Shown here piece by piece: positions 1-12,149 of a stretch of 64,000 bases of DNA. This DNA is from Bufo bufo (taxonomy: Eukaryota; Chordata; Amphibia; Anura; Bufonidae), in contig NC_053392.1 in NCBI RefSeq assembly GCF_905171765.1, forward strand, positions 35,720,956 to 35,784,955. The letters run 5' to 3'. Every line of letters begins with the position of its first letter. Within the stretch, counting starts at the first letter, position 1. Below the pieces are notes generated by a model that ran no database searches, was not told the DNA's origin, and worked only from the letters and a program-made list of their open reading frames with translations. Made by a program: the position numbers and the translations under genes.

Positions 1-560
1 GACAGTGGGTTCCATTCATCACTTTTTCACGAGCCTCATAGATTTGTGTCTACAGATGTAGAACCGATTAAGGTGAGCATTGGCTGTTAAATAGTTTTCT
101 TATCCGTGCCCGATGGTGCACTCGCTTTTTGTTTTATCACATCTTTAGCCCAACTACTATTATTTGAAAACAAATTTTTACAAATTCTTGTTAAAGAAAA
201 ACATTCAAACAATCATTGTAAAGCAGCAAGTGGGGCAGTGATAGCGGGGTTTTTCTATGTAACTAGCTGAGTGGGAGATGTTCTAAACTAGTGGAGAATC
301 ATTAGAGGCAGTGCTGGATTTGTGGAAGAGAAAAGAGAAGTGCATCCTGGGTTTGTTTGGATACAGCAACAGGAACTGATACATACGGGATGAAAACAAA
401 CCACAGAGATTTGTTTTTATTGGGAAAACAGGTCAGGGGAGTTCAAATTGAAAAAAATAAAAGTACAGGGAAGATGTACATGAGGTAAGCAACTAAATCA
501 GCATATCTATTAAACACTATAGAAATTCTGAAAAACCACTTCAAAGTGGAAATTTAAGGG
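1..560. other. No gene recognised
   Basis: I see no coding region, RNA gene or clear repeat in this AT-rich stretch. The last part, from about 560, may be the 5' untranslated region of the L1 element that follows, because the ORF1 start lies near 649. Confidence 0.5.
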
Positions 561-648
561 CAGAGCTTGGCATCAGAGGAGCGTGCACATGTAACCTGCT
601 CGGGACCACAGGGATACAGGCTTCATTAGCTATTATTATATGAGCAAT

Positions 649-1570
649 ATGGGCAAAACTATCAAGGACCGCTCCAATTCCTGAGAGATATAGACAAATT
701 TATGAAAAAAGCCGACCCGCCTTCGTTGAGACAAAGCGGCAAGATGGCGCTGGAGGAAGAAGCTCCTCCCTCCATGGACTTTTCAGCAGACTCGGAGACA
801 ATGAGTCTGAAAACCAACCTAGGCAAGAACAACTACATGAAGGAACTCAAGGTGGAAGCCTTGAGCCCTATAAAGAGAGACCCACAGGACATTAAACGGA
901 ACTTGAGGCAAGTAACAGAGGGGGTAGATAATGTAGAAAGTAACCAAGGGGCCATAGTGGAGTTTAGCTCAGCAGTCTCATCCAGCTTAGACAATACCCA
1001 AGCACACATTAATCTTTTATACAATATGGTCGAGGACCAAGACAATCGCGGCAGACACAATAATGTCCTCATTAAAGGTCTCCCTGAAACAATCACCGCT
1101 GAGGCCTTAATCGAAACGGTGACTGAACTATTCACTTTAGTGTTGGGATCAGACACCATGATAGATCTCTCAATGACCAGGGTTTACAGGACATTATGCC
1201 CCTCTCCGCGACCAAGCAAACCCCCTAGAGATGTAATATGCCGGCTAGTGAACTTCCAAACTAAAGAAAAAGTTCTTAAAGCAGTCCGTACAGTGCCCTT
1301 GCTTATATATGCGGGCTCTAACATCTCCCTGTTCCAAGACGTGTCCACTGACGTTACAAAAATGGAGAGCTCTAAAGCCCTTGCTCAATGTCCTCAAAAA
1401 CAAGTGGATCTAAATGTGGATCTAAAATTATATGCGAAAATGTTGGCACTCCGATTAAAACCATTACTTCCCTTACTTATCAATATGGAGAGGGTAGGAT
1501 TCCTTGCAGGTAGGGAGGGTCGAATGAATACGGTCCGCTTGTTTAACCTTATCCATCATGCCAAATCCCG
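649..1570 (+). pseudogene. L1 LINE ORF1 fused by deletion to a piece of ORF2 reverse transcriptase
   Basis: ORF1p of L1 is an RNA-binding chaperone that works in the retrotransposition particle. The first ~230 codons look like L1 ORF1p: a basic start (KKADPPSLRQSGKM), a coiled-coil-like stretch, then the RRM core with NNVLIKGLPE and a C-terminal part ending ISLFQDVS. The frame probably began at the ATG at 649 (MGKTIKDRSNS) and is shifted near 693, so the long open frame starts at 702. After about 1405 the protein changes abruptly to an L1 ORF2 reverse transcriptase segment (KLYAKMLALRLKPLLP, VGFLAGREGRMNT, LFNLIHHAKSR). An internal deletion therefore removed the ORF1 end, the endonuclease and the start of RT. 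The copy is dead. It continues at 8054 after the hAT-A insertion and at 11230 after the CR1 insertion. Confidence 0.85.
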
Positions 1571-2029
1571 CTCATAACTAGAGATGACAGAATCGAAGTT
1601 GACGAAGTGGAATTGGATCCAAATTTCAGGAAAAATTCGATTCGCACCAAATCCGAATTTCCTCACGCTTCGTGGTAACAAATCTCATTTTTTCCTAAAA
1701 TGGCTGCTGCACGTGTGAGGACATGGAACAAGGAACTCTGGGAACGCGGGATCACCCATAATGCCATTAATGAAGCCAATCAGCAGCCAGCCAGCCCTGT
1801 GATTTCACAGCCCTATAAATAGCCTCAGCCATCTTGCATTCTGCCATTTTCCAGTGTACTTAGTACAGGGAGAGATGACTGGGAATCAGCTCTGTAATTC
1901 AGCACTCACTGGGAATCAGCTCTGTAATTCCAGCAAACTGTTCTTGTTACTGGGGTGCAAGTGCTGTTCGATACAGCCATTAACAGGGTTTATTACAAAG
2001 AAATATTTCTATGTATTATTTGCCCTTGT

Positions 2030-2590
2030 GCAGTGCAGTTATATGTTTTAAAGCTTTTTTTGGCTTGTATTAGTGGGAAAAAAGGGCTTATTAGCCATTG
2101 TGTGGTGAAGTGAAAAAATTACAGCCCTTTTTGACGTGTATTAGTGGCGCAAAAAAAAATATTTACCGTTCAGCGGTGCAGTTATATTTTCTAATGCCCT
2201 TTGTGGAGTGTATAAGTGGAAAAAAGAAATATATATTTGTTCAGAGGTGCAGTTATATGTTCTAAAGCCTTTTGTGTCGTGTATTAGTGCAAAAGAAAAA
2301 TATATTTGCCATTCAGCAGTGCAGTTATATGTTCTAATGCCTTTTGTGTCGTGTATAAGTGGAAAAAAATAAGGGCCTATTTGCCGTTCAGCGGTGCATA
2401 TATATGTTCTAAAGCCCTTTTGTGGAGTGTATAAGTGGAAAAAAGATAAATAAATTTGCCGTTCAGCGGTGCAGTTATATGTTCTAAAGCCTTTTGTGGC
2501 GTGTATGAAAGGAAAAAAGAAAAACATATTTGCTGTTCAGCGGTGCAGTTATATGTTCTAAAGCCCGTTTATACGTGTATTTGTGGCTAC
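2030..2590 (+). repeat. Minisatellite of ~73-bp units, about 8 copies, in hAT-A
   Basis: A unit around GCAGTTATATGTTCTAAAGC followed by TTTTGTGGCGTGTAT and an A-rich tail recurs about every 73 bp with substitutions. It lies between the left end and the transposase. The 128-codon minus-strand frame here comes only from the repeat. Confidence 0.85.
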
Positions 2591-3168
2591 ATAACAAGAT
2601 AACATGGTCCTAAGAGGCAGGAAATACTCAACCCCATATGCAGTTGTCCATCTATACCCGGGGTAGCAAATCCTGCACATGTGGTCCGTTGCTAATGGTG
2701 ATCCCCAGCAACAAATGCTTACAATGGAGATGTCAAAATGGCTTAAGATGGCTTACACCAGATGGCAAAATGTGTGGATGTAATTGACTATATAAGTAAA
2801 CATTTAAAAGGATAGTTGCACTACTGTGGAGGCAACTGGGAGCTGTTTGCTGTGAGTCGGACCTTACGCTCCTGTAATTTGCCCATTAACCCCAGGTACT
2901 GCCCATACGGCACAGGTAGGTTAGCGTTAGGTCCCGTGCCACTTGAGATACCTTGACGGGTGCACAGGCTCCGGTATGTCCTTAATACAAGGATATATTG
3001 GCTAAAGTCTCATTTTAACATCAGAGTGAGGGTTTAGTCAGATTTTGTTGATTGCATCTACCACAGTACCACAGCCCTTTACGGCCCACTGAGTGAATGT
3101 GGTTCCTGCACATGCACACCAGCAACTTGGCCAGGTGATGCCGCTTCCGCCTCCACGTTCTCACGCTG

Positions 3169-4873
3169 TTGGTCCTGCGACAATGTATGCCTCTGGCTCC
3201 TAATCCTCCACCGTGTCCTCAGACTCCACTGCAGGGACAATTCAAAGTATCCCTCCAGCATACCATATGTGCAGCGCACGGCGGTGTCACGCTGTTAGGA
3301 ACCTCATTTGCCTGGGCAAACGGAGTCACACAGGGGAGGAACTGCTCCGTGTCCTTCATCAAGAAATCGAATCCTGGCTTTCTCTGCGACAACTGAAAAT
3401 CGGAACCATGGTTACCAACAGCGGGAAGAACATGATGTCGGCACTGCGTCAAAGAGGGCTGAGTTATGCATAGCACACGTGTTCAATCTGGTTGTGAAGC
3501 GGTTCCTGAAGTCTTCCACCCATCTTCAAGACACCCTAAAAATGGCCAGGAAACTTTGCATGCACTTCAGCCACTCGTACACCACAAAGCACACCCTCCT
3601 TGATTTGCAGCGGAGGAACGGCATCCCCCAACATAGGCTGATATGCAACGTTTCCACCCATTGGAATTCCACCCTCCATATGTTGGACCGACTCAATGAA
3701 CAGAGAAAGGCCATAAACGATTTCTTGATGATCCAAGTGGACAGGAGTACTCCTCTGTGTAACTTCGATGTCAGCCAGTGGCAGCTCATGAGTGACACCT
3801 GCCCTTTGCTCAGGCCCTTTGAGGAGGCCACGTTATTTGTCAGTCGCCAGGAATACGGGATGAACAACGTCATTCCACTGCTTCTTGTCCTGGAACAGAT
3901 GCTGGTGAATCTGGCTTGTCAGTGGACTGGAGACATGGCGCCTAGATCTCATGGTCACATGAGCCCTGTGGGGGCTGAACTGGAGGAGGAGGAAGACATT
4001 GGAGCACAAGAATTGTGTAGCGAAATAGGTGGTTTTTACACATGGGAGAGCAGGAGCAGCCAGAGGAGCTACCGGGCAATGAGGAAGACAAGGTTGAGGA
4101 AACAGACACACCGTAGAAGTATGCAGTGGAGATGGAGGCAGGGAGTCCCTCCGAGTCACTTGCACAAATGGCCAGATGCATGCTCATTTGCTTGCGTAGT
4201 GACAGCCGAAATGTCTCTATTCGGCAGAGGGATGACTTCTGGTTGTCCACCTTGTTGGACCCTCGCTACCAGTCCAAAATGGAGGCCTTTTTTACACCCT
4301 CTGAGAGGGAGGACAAGCTGGACTGCTATAGAAACATCCTATGTAGTGAGTTGGCCGCTGCCTATCTGCGCTATCGTCCATCCTCTCGCAGGTCTTACCA
4401 GGTCGGCCCTCTGTGCTCACGTTTCTCTGCTATGGCTGCTGTGGGGGGGTAGGAACAGTTCCAGCTTCATTAGCAGCAACTTAAGTCTAGAGTCGCTGAT
4501 GAGCAGCTTTCTTCACCCACCTAGTGAAGAAACTACTCACCAGCAGCAACAGCTAGACCTGGACCAGGACCTGAACCAGCAGGTGGTGGCATACTTGGAC
4601 AGTACCCTGCCAACCCGCATTGAAGATTCGCTGGACTACTGGGCAGCCAAACTGGATTTGTGGCCGCAACTAGCAGAGTTTGCACTGGAAAAGTTGTCCT
4701 GCCCGGCCAGTAGTGTGCCATCAGAGCGGGTGTTTAGTGCGGCAGGGGCCATAGTTACCCCAAGAAGAACTCATCTGTCCACCCAGAATGTGGAGAGACT
4801 GACCTTTGTCAAGATAAATCAGGCATGGATCAGCCAGGATTTCCACCCACCAATGCCTGATGCATCAGACTAG
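3169..4873 (+). pseudogene. hAT transposase of hAT-A, frameshifted
   Basis: hAT transposases cut and paste their element with a DDE-type catalytic core and end in a C-terminal dimerisation region. Here the coding trace changes frame: about 3213-3455 (EIESWLSLRQLKIGTMVTN), then 3460-4000 (CIAHVFNLVVKRFLK, LICNVSTHWNSTLHMLDRL, then MSDTCPLLRPFEEAT), then 4126-4450 in a third frame (STLLDPRYQSKMEAFF), and back to the main frame to 4873. The last part holds the hallmark dimerisation block with SSVPSERVFSAAGAIV and ends shortly after FVKINQAWI. The N-terminal BED finger cannot be found. At least three frameshifts make it inactive. Domain order matches the hAT copies at 14.5-20 kb, 24.7-27.8 kb and 41.2-43.3 kb. 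Confidence 0.85.
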
Positions 4874-5039
4874 ATGATCCATGTTGCCACACCAACTCTT
4901 TGACAAAAGAGTTTTTTTCTGGCTACCTGCCTCAGCTACTATTATGATGCTGCCACCCACCTGATGCCGCACATCTGATGCCAAGTGATCCTTCTTTCAC
5001 CCACCATCTTCAGCTGGTACTGATATTTCCACCCATCTC

Positions 5040-5660
5040 CCCACTCTGTCAGCGGGTCACTCTGTGGTCTCCTGCTGCTGCCATCTCATCCCTATGTCAC
5101 CTTGCCACTCTATGCTCTCCTGATGCTGCTGCTACCTCCTCACTATGTCACCTTGCCACTCTGTGGTCTCCTGATGCTGCTTCCACCTCCACACTCTGTC
5201 ACCGGGTCACTCTGTAGTCTCCTGATGCTGCTACCACCTCCTCACTATTTCACCTTGCCACTCTTTGGTCAACTGATGCTGCTGCCGCCACCTCCCTACT
5301 CTGTCACCGGGTCACTCTGTAGTCTCCTGATGCTGCTGCCACCTCCACACTATGTCACCTTTCCAATCTGTGGTCTCCTGATGCTGCTGCCACCTCCACA
5401 CTGTCATTGTGCCACTATGTGGCCTCCTTCTGATGCTGCTGCTGCCGCCACCTCCACACTCTGTCATTGTGCCACTCTTTGGCCTCCTGATGCTGCCGCC
5501 ACCTCTACACTGTCATTGTGCCACTCTGTGGCCTCCTCCTAATGCTGTCGCCACCTCCAGTCTCTATAATTGGGCCACTCTGTGGTCTCCTCATGCTGCT
5601 TCTACCTCACCACTATGTCATAGGGCCACTCTGTGGACTTCTCATGCTGTTCTTACCCTC
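5040..5660 (+). repeat. Minisatellite of ~45-65 bp units in the hAT-A 3' region
   Basis: Units built on CTGTGGTCTCCTGATGCTGC followed by a CCACCTCCACACTCTGTCAC-type segment repeat about ten times. Several apparent reading frames here are translations of the repeat, not genes. Confidence 0.85.
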
Positions 5661-6101
5661 CCCACTTCATGACTGGGACACTATTTTGCCTTTCGGCCTG
5701 GCTGACATCATTTATTTGACCCTTCTTCTGATCTGTCAGAAGGAAGGAAAAATGAGACACACAACAGATCCTGTCTGTGTAACAGCTGTATGGTCCCATC
5801 AGAATTGACTTCTGATTTGGTAGCCAAAAGCAGGAGTGGGTACAAAACACAGAAGACATGCAAATATTAAATTCACGTGTCATCTCTGTTTAGGATCCAC
5901 TCCTATTTTTTTTTGGCATTAGCAATACTGATGGATTACTGACCAAATGCTGACCGAGTGAAGGCGGTTGCTCAACAGACAGGATACGTTTTTTGTGGGT
6001 TATTGTTTTGACTGATCAGAGGAAGGGCAAAAAATTCAGTTATGTCAACACAAACCTACTGCTGACACCCTCTCCACTCTGTCAGGGGGGCTCTACTTGT
6101 A

Positions 6102-7648
6102 CACTGCTCAAAAAAATTAAGGGAACACAAAAATAACACATCCTAGATCTGAGTTAATTAAATATTCTTCTGAAATACTTTGTTCTTTAGATAGTTGAAT
6201 GTGCTGACAACAAAATCACACAAAAATTCAAAAATGGAAATCAAATTTTTCAACCCATGGAGGTCTAGGTTTGGAGTCACACTCAAAATTAAAGTGGAAA
6301 AACACACTACAGGCTGATCCAACTTTGATGTAATGTCCTTAAAACAAGTCAAAATGAGGCTCAGTAGTGTGTGTGGCCCCACGTGCCTGTATGACCTCCC
6401 TACAACGCCTGTGCATGCTCCTGATGAGGTGGCGGACGGTCTACTGAGGGATCTCCTCCCAGACCTGGACTAAAGCATCTGCCAACTCCTGGACAGTCTG
6501 TGGTGCAACGTGACGTTGGTGGATAGAGCGAGACATGATGTCCCAGATGTGCTCAATTGGATTCAGGTCTGGGGAACGGGCGGGCCAGTCCATAGCATCA
6601 ATGCCTTCGTCTTGCACGAACTGCTGACACACTCAAGCCACATGAGGTCTAGCATTGTCTTGCATTAGGAGGAACCCAGGGCCAACCGCACCAGCATATG
6701 GTCTCACAGGGGGTCTGAGGATCTTATCTCGGTACCTAATGGCAGTCAGGCTACCTCTGGCGAGCACAAGGAGGGCTGTGCGGCCCTCCAAAGAAATGCC
6801 ACCCGACACCATTACTGACCCAATGCCAAACCGGTCATGCTGGAGGATGTTGCAGGCAGCAGAACATTCTCCACGGCGTCTCCAGACTCTGTCACGTCTG
6901 TCACATGTGCTCAGTGTGAACCTGCTTTCATCTGTGAAGAGCACAGGGCGCCAGTGGCGAATTTGCCAATCTTGGTGTTCTCTGGCAAATGCCAAACGTC
7001 CTGCACGGTGTTGGCCCTCATATCACCCTCATGGAGTCTGTTTCTGACCGTTTGAGCAGACACATGCACATTTGTGGCTTGCTGGAGGTCATTTTGCAGG
7101 GCTCTGGCAGTGCTCCTCCTGTTCCTCCTTGCACAAAGGCGGAGGTAGCGGTCCTGCTGCTGGGTTGTTGCCCTCCTACGGCCTCCTCCACGTCTCCTGA
7201 TGTACTGGCCTGTCTCCTGGTAGCGCCTCCATGCTCTGGACACTATGCTGACAGACACAGCAAACCTTCTTGCCACAGCTCGCATTGATGTGCCATCCTG
7301 GATAAGCTGCACTACCTGAGCCACTTGTGTGGGTTGTAGACTCCGTCTCATGCTACCACTAGAGTGAAAGCACCGCCAGGATTCAAAAGTGACCAAAACA
7401 TCAGCCAGGAAGCATAGGAACTGAGAAGTTATCTGTGGTCACCACCTGCAGAACCACTCCTTTATTGGGGGTGTCTTGCTAATTGCCTATAATTTCCACC
7501 TGTTGTCTATCCCATTTGCACAACAGCATGTGAAATTGATTGTCACTCAGTGTTGCTTCCTAAGTGGACAGTTTGATTTCACAGAAGTATGATTGGCTTG
7601 GAGTTACATTGTGTTGTTTAAGTGTTCCCTTTATTTTTTTGATCAGTG
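6102..7648 (-). mobile_element. Tc1-type DNA transposon (Tc1-1) inside hAT-A
   Basis: The 1547-bp element is bounded by TA at 6100-6101 and 7649-7650. The ends are inverted repeats (CACTGCTCAAAAAAATTAAG on the left, TTTTTTTGATCAGTG on the right). The uninterrupted site CTCTATTTGTATAAGC survives in the related hAT at about 56526-56541, which confirms a clean TA insertion. The transposase lies on the minus strand. Confidence 0.93.
6441..7351 (-). pseudogene. Tc1 transposase of Tc1-1, one frameshift and one stop
   Basis: This enzyme excises and inserts the element at TA. The start is the Met of [12 protein letters not shown] (7349-7351). An N-terminal paired-like helix-turn-helix follows ([18 protein letters not shown], then [15 protein letters not shown]). 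A frameshift near 7000-7020 moves the catalytic part into the frame containing [10 protein letters not shown]. The three catalytic residues remain visible: Asp in LFTDESRF, Asp in MQDNARPH and Glu in DLNPIEHIW, the DD34E arrangement of Tc1. A stop directly after DNARPHVA replaces what is normally a Trp codon. The protein would be about 300 residues, normal for the family. With two lesions it is probably young but dead. Confidence 0.9.
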
Positions 7649-8053
7649 TATAAGCTTTTAATAGAAAAGGTTCTGTAGACATCTACAGTATGTGGAATCA
7701 GCTGACGACGGTGTAAAAGGAGTGCGATTCTTCTTGGCGCTATCATCGACCTGTAATGCTGAGTTATTTGGTCAGTTTTGGCCCCGTGACTGCCCAAATA
7801 AGTGAAGTGTGCAGTGATTTTAAGAGCTACGCCTGCCATCTGCATGTCATACTGACTCCCTATGCATGTTACTGCAAGGCACAGTGTTCTACACCACTAT
7901 AAAGGATCTCAGTGTCCACTATAAAGGCAGGAAATAATATTTTTTTAACGTGATTCGCCGCAAATTAATTCGTATCGAACCAAATTTTTAGAAAACTTTT
8001 GGTGAACAGGCCAAATCGAATTTTTGAAAAATTCACACAAATCTACTCATAAC

Positions 8054-8316
8054 CTTTAGTCCTATTAGGAACAGAAGGCTAAGGTTTTGATAAACTCTAC
8101 TCTGTCCGCTCCATTTACAATCCGAAATGAAACCCGTCAAGCATGTCCCTTGTCCCCATTACTTTTTGTCCTTACTATTGAACCTCTATTGCAGGCTTCG
8201 AGACAAGATGACAGGATTGAAAGTATGCGGATCGGGGAGTTGTGTCATCAAGCAGCTGCCTTCGCAGATTAATTATTGATCATCATCGCGAATCCCCATC
8301 AGCCATTTCCGGCAGT
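8054..8316 (+). pseudogene. L1 ORF2 reverse transcriptase, middle piece
   Basis: Directly after the right hAT-A duplication the L1 resumes (PLVLLGTEG), then jumps by internal deletion to the RT palm region: APFTIRNETRQACPLSPLLF followed by VLTIEPLLQASRQ and AAAFAD, where L1 has a FADD catalytic box. The second Asp is lost to a 2-nt deletion at the stop near 8270; the downstream frame still reads LLIIIANPHQPFPAVQ up to the CR1 insertion. Confidence 0.83.
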
Positions 8317-8324
8317 CCAGTCTA

Positions 8325-11221
8325 ACATAGTAACATAGTACATAAGGCCGAAAAAAGACATTTGTCCATACAGTTCGGCCTGTTATCCTGCAAGTTGATC
8401 CAGGGGAAGGCAAAAAAAAAAAAAAACTGTGAGGTAGAAGCCAATTTTCCCCACTTTAGGGGAATAAAAAATTCCTTCCCGACTCCAATCAGGCAATCAG
8501 AATAACTTCCTGGATCAACGACCCCTCTCTAGTAGCCATAGCCTGTAATAATATTACGCTCCAGAAATACATCCAGGCCCCTCTTGAATTCCTTTATTGT
8601 ACTCACCATCACCACCTCCTCAGGCAGAGAGCTCCATAGTCTCACTGCTCTTACCGTAAAGAATCCTCTTCTATGTTTGTGTACAACCCTTCTTTCCTCC
8701 AGACGCAGAGGATGTCCCCTCGTCACAGTTCTGGGGATAAATAGATTATAGGAGAGATCTATGTACTGACCCCTGATATATTTATACATATTAATTAAAT
8801 CTCCTCTCAGTCGTCTTTTTTCTAAAGTGAATAACCCTAATTTTGATAATCTTTCAGGGTACTGTAGTTGCCCCATTCCAGTTATTACTTTAGTTGCCCT
8901 CTTCTGAACCCTCTCCAGCTCTGCTATATCTGCCTTGTTCACAGGAGCCCAGAACTGTACACAGTACTCCATGTGTGGTCTGACTAGCGATTTGTAAAGT
9001 GGTAGGACTATGTTCTTATCACGGGCATCTATGCCCCTTCTGATGCAACCCATTATCTTATTGGCCTTGGCAGCAGCTGCCTGACACTGGTTTTGCAGCT
9101 TAGTTTGCTGTTTATTAAAATTCCTAGATCCTTTTCCATGTCAGTGTTACCGAGTGTTTTATCATTTAGTATGTACGGGTGACTTGCATTATTCCTTCCC
9201 ATGTGCATAACTTTACATTTGTCAGTGTTAAACCTCATCTGCCACTTATCTGCCCAAGAATCCAATCTATCCAGATCCCTCTGTAGCAGTATACTGTCCT
9301 CTTCAGTGTAAATTACTTTACACAGTTTAGTGCCATCTGCGAAAATTGATACTTTACTATGCAAGCCTTCTACGAGATCATTAATAAATATATTGAAGAG
9401 AATAGGGCCCAATACTGACCCCTGAGGTACTCCACTAGTGACAGTGACCCAATCTGAGTGTGTACCGTTAATAGCCACCCTCTGTTTTCTACCATTGAGC
9501 CAGTTACTTACCCACATACAGACGTTTTCTCCCAGTCCGAGCATTCTCATTTTATATACTAACCTTTTATGTGGTACAGTGTCAAATGCTTTGGAGAAGT
9601 CCAGATATACGACATCCATTGATTCGCCGCTGTCAAGTCTAGAACTTACCTCCTCATAGAAACTGATTAAATTAGTTTGGCATGACCGATCCCTCACGAA
9701 GCCATGCTGATATGGCGTTATTTTCTTATTTCCGTTGAGATGCTCTAAGATAGCATCTCTCAGAAAACCTTCAAACAGTTTACCCACAACAGATGTTAAA
9801 CTTGCCGGCCTATAATTTCCAGGCTCTGTTTTTGGACCCTTTTTGAATATTGGCACCACATTTGCCATGCACCAATCCTGTGGGACACTCCCTGTCAGTA
9901 TAGAGTCCGCAAATATCAGAAATAAGGGTCTGGCTATGACATTACTTAATTCCCTTAGGATACGGGGGTGTATGCCATCCGGTCCTGGCGATTTGTCTAT
10001 TTTAATCTTTTTAAGTCGCTGATGTACTTCTTCCTGGGTCAGACAGGACACTTTTAATGGGGAATTTATTTTTACATTCTGCATGTCATCTGACAGTTTT
10101 ATTTTCCTCAGTGAATACATTGGAGAAAAATATATTTAACAGCTTTGCTTTCTCCTCGTCGCTCTCTGCGACTCCCCCCTCATTACTCTTTAAAGGGCCG
10201 ACACCTTCAGATTTATACTTTTTAACATTTATATAATTGAAGAACATTTTAGGGTTAGTTTTACTCTCTTTGGCAATTAATCTCTCGGTCTCTAGTTTGG
10301 CCGCTTTTATTTGTTTTTTACATGTTCTATTTTTTTCCTTATAGTTTTTCAGTGCTTCCGTGCTACCCTCCTGTTTTAGTGTTTTATATGCTTTCTTTTT
10401 GTAATTTATTGCTTTCTTTACAGTTCTATTTATCTACATTGGTTTCTTTTTGTTCCTTAACCTTTTATTCCCATACGGTATGTACCTCTCACAATGAGAT
10501 TTTAGGATGTTTTTAAAGATATCCCATTTTGTGGCTGTATTTTTATTTTTGAGGACTTTGTCCCAGTTTGTTAGGCCTATGGCCTCTCTTAGTTGGCTAA
10601 ATTTAGCTTTTTTGAAGTTTGGTATTTTTGTTCCTCCCTGTAGAAACGCTCTTTTGAATGATAATTGTAAGGTTATTACTTTATGGTCACTATTTCCCAG
10701 GTGTCCACCAACCTGCACGTCTGTTGTTCTGTCAGGCCTATTGGTTAATACTAAGTCTAGTATGGCCGTCCCTCTAGTCGGGTCCTGAACCAGTTGGGAG
10801 AAGTAATTGTCTTTGGTTATTGCCAAGAGTCTGTTTCCCTTATGAGATATACAAGATTCAGTTTCCCAGTCTATATCTGGGTAGTTGAAGTCCCCCATAA
10901 TAACCACCTCATTATGATTTGCCGCCTTGTCTATCTCGTTTAGTAGTAGATTTTCTGTGGACTCTGGTATATTAGGTGGTTTATAGTAAACTCCTATAAG
11001 TAATTTATTGTTGTTTTTAGCTCCATGTATCTCTACCCACAGTGACTCCACATGTTCATGTCCCTCACTTATATCTTCACGGTGTGTGGGCTTTAGACAA
11101 GACTTTACATAAAGGCAAACCCCTCCCCCTCTCCGGTTTTGACGATCCTTTCTAAACAGACTGTAACCTTGTACATTAACTGCCCAGTCATAGCTATCAT
11201 CCAGCCATGTCTCAGTTATTC
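8325..11221 (-). mobile_element. CR1 LINE, 5'-truncated, inserted in the L1
   Basis: The element lies on the minus strand, with its 3' end at 8325 and its truncated 5' end at 11221. Both sides carry CCAGTCTA (8317-8324 and 11222-11229). With one copy kept, the L1 frame continues without a break (PAVQ, then SSLQKFRELSNFL). The 3' end carries short tandem copies of an octamer (TATGTTAC read on the minus strand), as CR1 and related LINEs often do. About 2.9 kb remains, from within the endonuclease to the 3' tail. Confidence 0.92.
8529..11221 (-). pseudogene. CR1 ORF2: endonuclease, reverse transcriptase and C-terminal region
   Basis: Reading from 11221 downward: an apurinic-type endonuclease missing its N-terminus (GITETWLDDSYDW, RRGGGVCLYVK, MGDFNYPDIDWE, SDHKVI); a stop at 10434 in KNKKKPM; a linker; the reverse transcriptase (10120-9053: SPGPDGIHPRILREL, YRPASLTSVVGKLFE, VVYLDFSKAFDTVPH, SGVPQGSVLGPILFNIFIND); and the C-terminal domain (9053-8529: GCIRRGIDARDKNIVLPLYK, MEYCVQFWAPVNK, RRLRGDLINMYKYIRG). 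The catalytic box is IFADGTKLCKV: the second Asp of the expected FADD has become Gly, so RT activity should be lost even without the frame breaks. The family would reach the host genome by target-primed reverse transcription. Confidence 0.9.
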
Positions 11222-11229
11222 CCAGTCTA

Positions 11230-11809
11230 GCTTGCAAAAGTTTAGGGAGTTATCTAATTTTCTTAGAAACTTCTCAAAATCCCATTCTTGAATGTATCCC
11301 TAGACACCCATTCTCAGCAAATGTTACAACTACTATTTACCTTTTCAGTGGTCTAATGATCGTATTAAATACTTGGGTATATACCTGACCTCTGAACCTT
11401 CTGATCTGTATAAAGCAAACTTTCTTACCATACCTTTGCAAATAAAACCATTTTGGATTCATGGGATACACCCTTTGCTTCATGGTTATGCAAGAGGGCT
11501 ATAATCAAAGCCATTATATCCCCCAGAGTTTTGTATTATCTACAGAGTCTCCCTATATACTTGCATAACAGTTTTTTCTCACAGTTACACACTTCCCTCT
11601 CTACATATTTGTGGAAAAAGGCTGGACCAAGACTCCCTCATTTACGACTTATGCAACCTAACAATAGAGGTGGTGTAGACTTGCCAGACTTTATGTTATA
11701 TTATAGGGCTATCCAAGGCCTTAGATATCTAGACATTCAGGTGGAACCAGCACAGATGACAATGCCATTGAGAGCTATTCTTTTTCTTAAAGGAGAAATT
11801 CCTAATGAT
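11230..11809 (+). pseudogene. L1 ORF2 C-terminal piece
   Basis: Following the CR1, the L1 reads LQKFRELSNFLRNFSKS, then NVSLDTHSQQMLQLLF in a shifted frame, QWSNDRIKYLGIYLT, and a long open stretch from 11453 (CKRAIIKAIISPRVLYYLQS, SFFSQLHTSLSTYLW, NNRGGVDLPDFMLYYRAIQG). This is the C-terminal part of L1 ORF2 after the RT fingers. It ends where hAT-B begins at 11810, so hAT-B may have inserted into the same L1, but I cannot find the L1 resuming to the right. Confidence 0.85.
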
Positions 11810-12149
11810 TAGTGTTGATCGAGCACCAAAGTGCTCGGGTGCTCTGGCCGAACACATCGGGGAGCAAAGGCCTGCTGATCTGACCATCTAAAACATTATC
11901 GGCGAGAGCCTGCTGCCGCTTTGGTGACTCTAGATAACCTGGGACCGATCGCACGTCCCCGTGACGGCGACGATCCATTTCGGATGTATGCCCTATCAAC
12001 TTTCGATGTTATTTTCAGTGCAAACCATGGTAACCACAGGTAACGGTGAATCAGTGTTCGATTCCGGAGAGGGAGCCTGAGCCTGAGCCTGAGAAATGGC
12101 TTCGTCTACCACTTCCAAGCAAGGCAGCATGCGCGCAAATTACCTATTA

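Larger units (their letters stand above)
1579..8045 (+). mobile_element. hAT DNA transposon (hAT-A) inserted in the L1
   Basis: Both flanks carry the 8-bp direct duplication CTCATAAC (1571-1578 and 8046-8053), the target-site size of hAT elements. The left end begins TAGAGATGACAGAATCGAAG and the right end reads ACACAAATCTA, an imperfect inverted repeat. Without the element and one duplication, the L1 reading frame continues across the site (LIHHAKSR, then PLVLLGTEG), apart from point stops. Inside, in order, lie a short-repeat array, a decayed transposase, a second minisatellite and a Tc1 element. A 1.2-kb relative at 55741-56947 shares both ends and about 200 bp of the 3' region. Confidence 0.88.

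Noticed and set aside
2141..2527. A 128-codon minus-strand frame rich in repeated THRT/YNCTAE-type peptides
   Set aside because: It is the translation of the 73-bp minisatellite in hAT-A.
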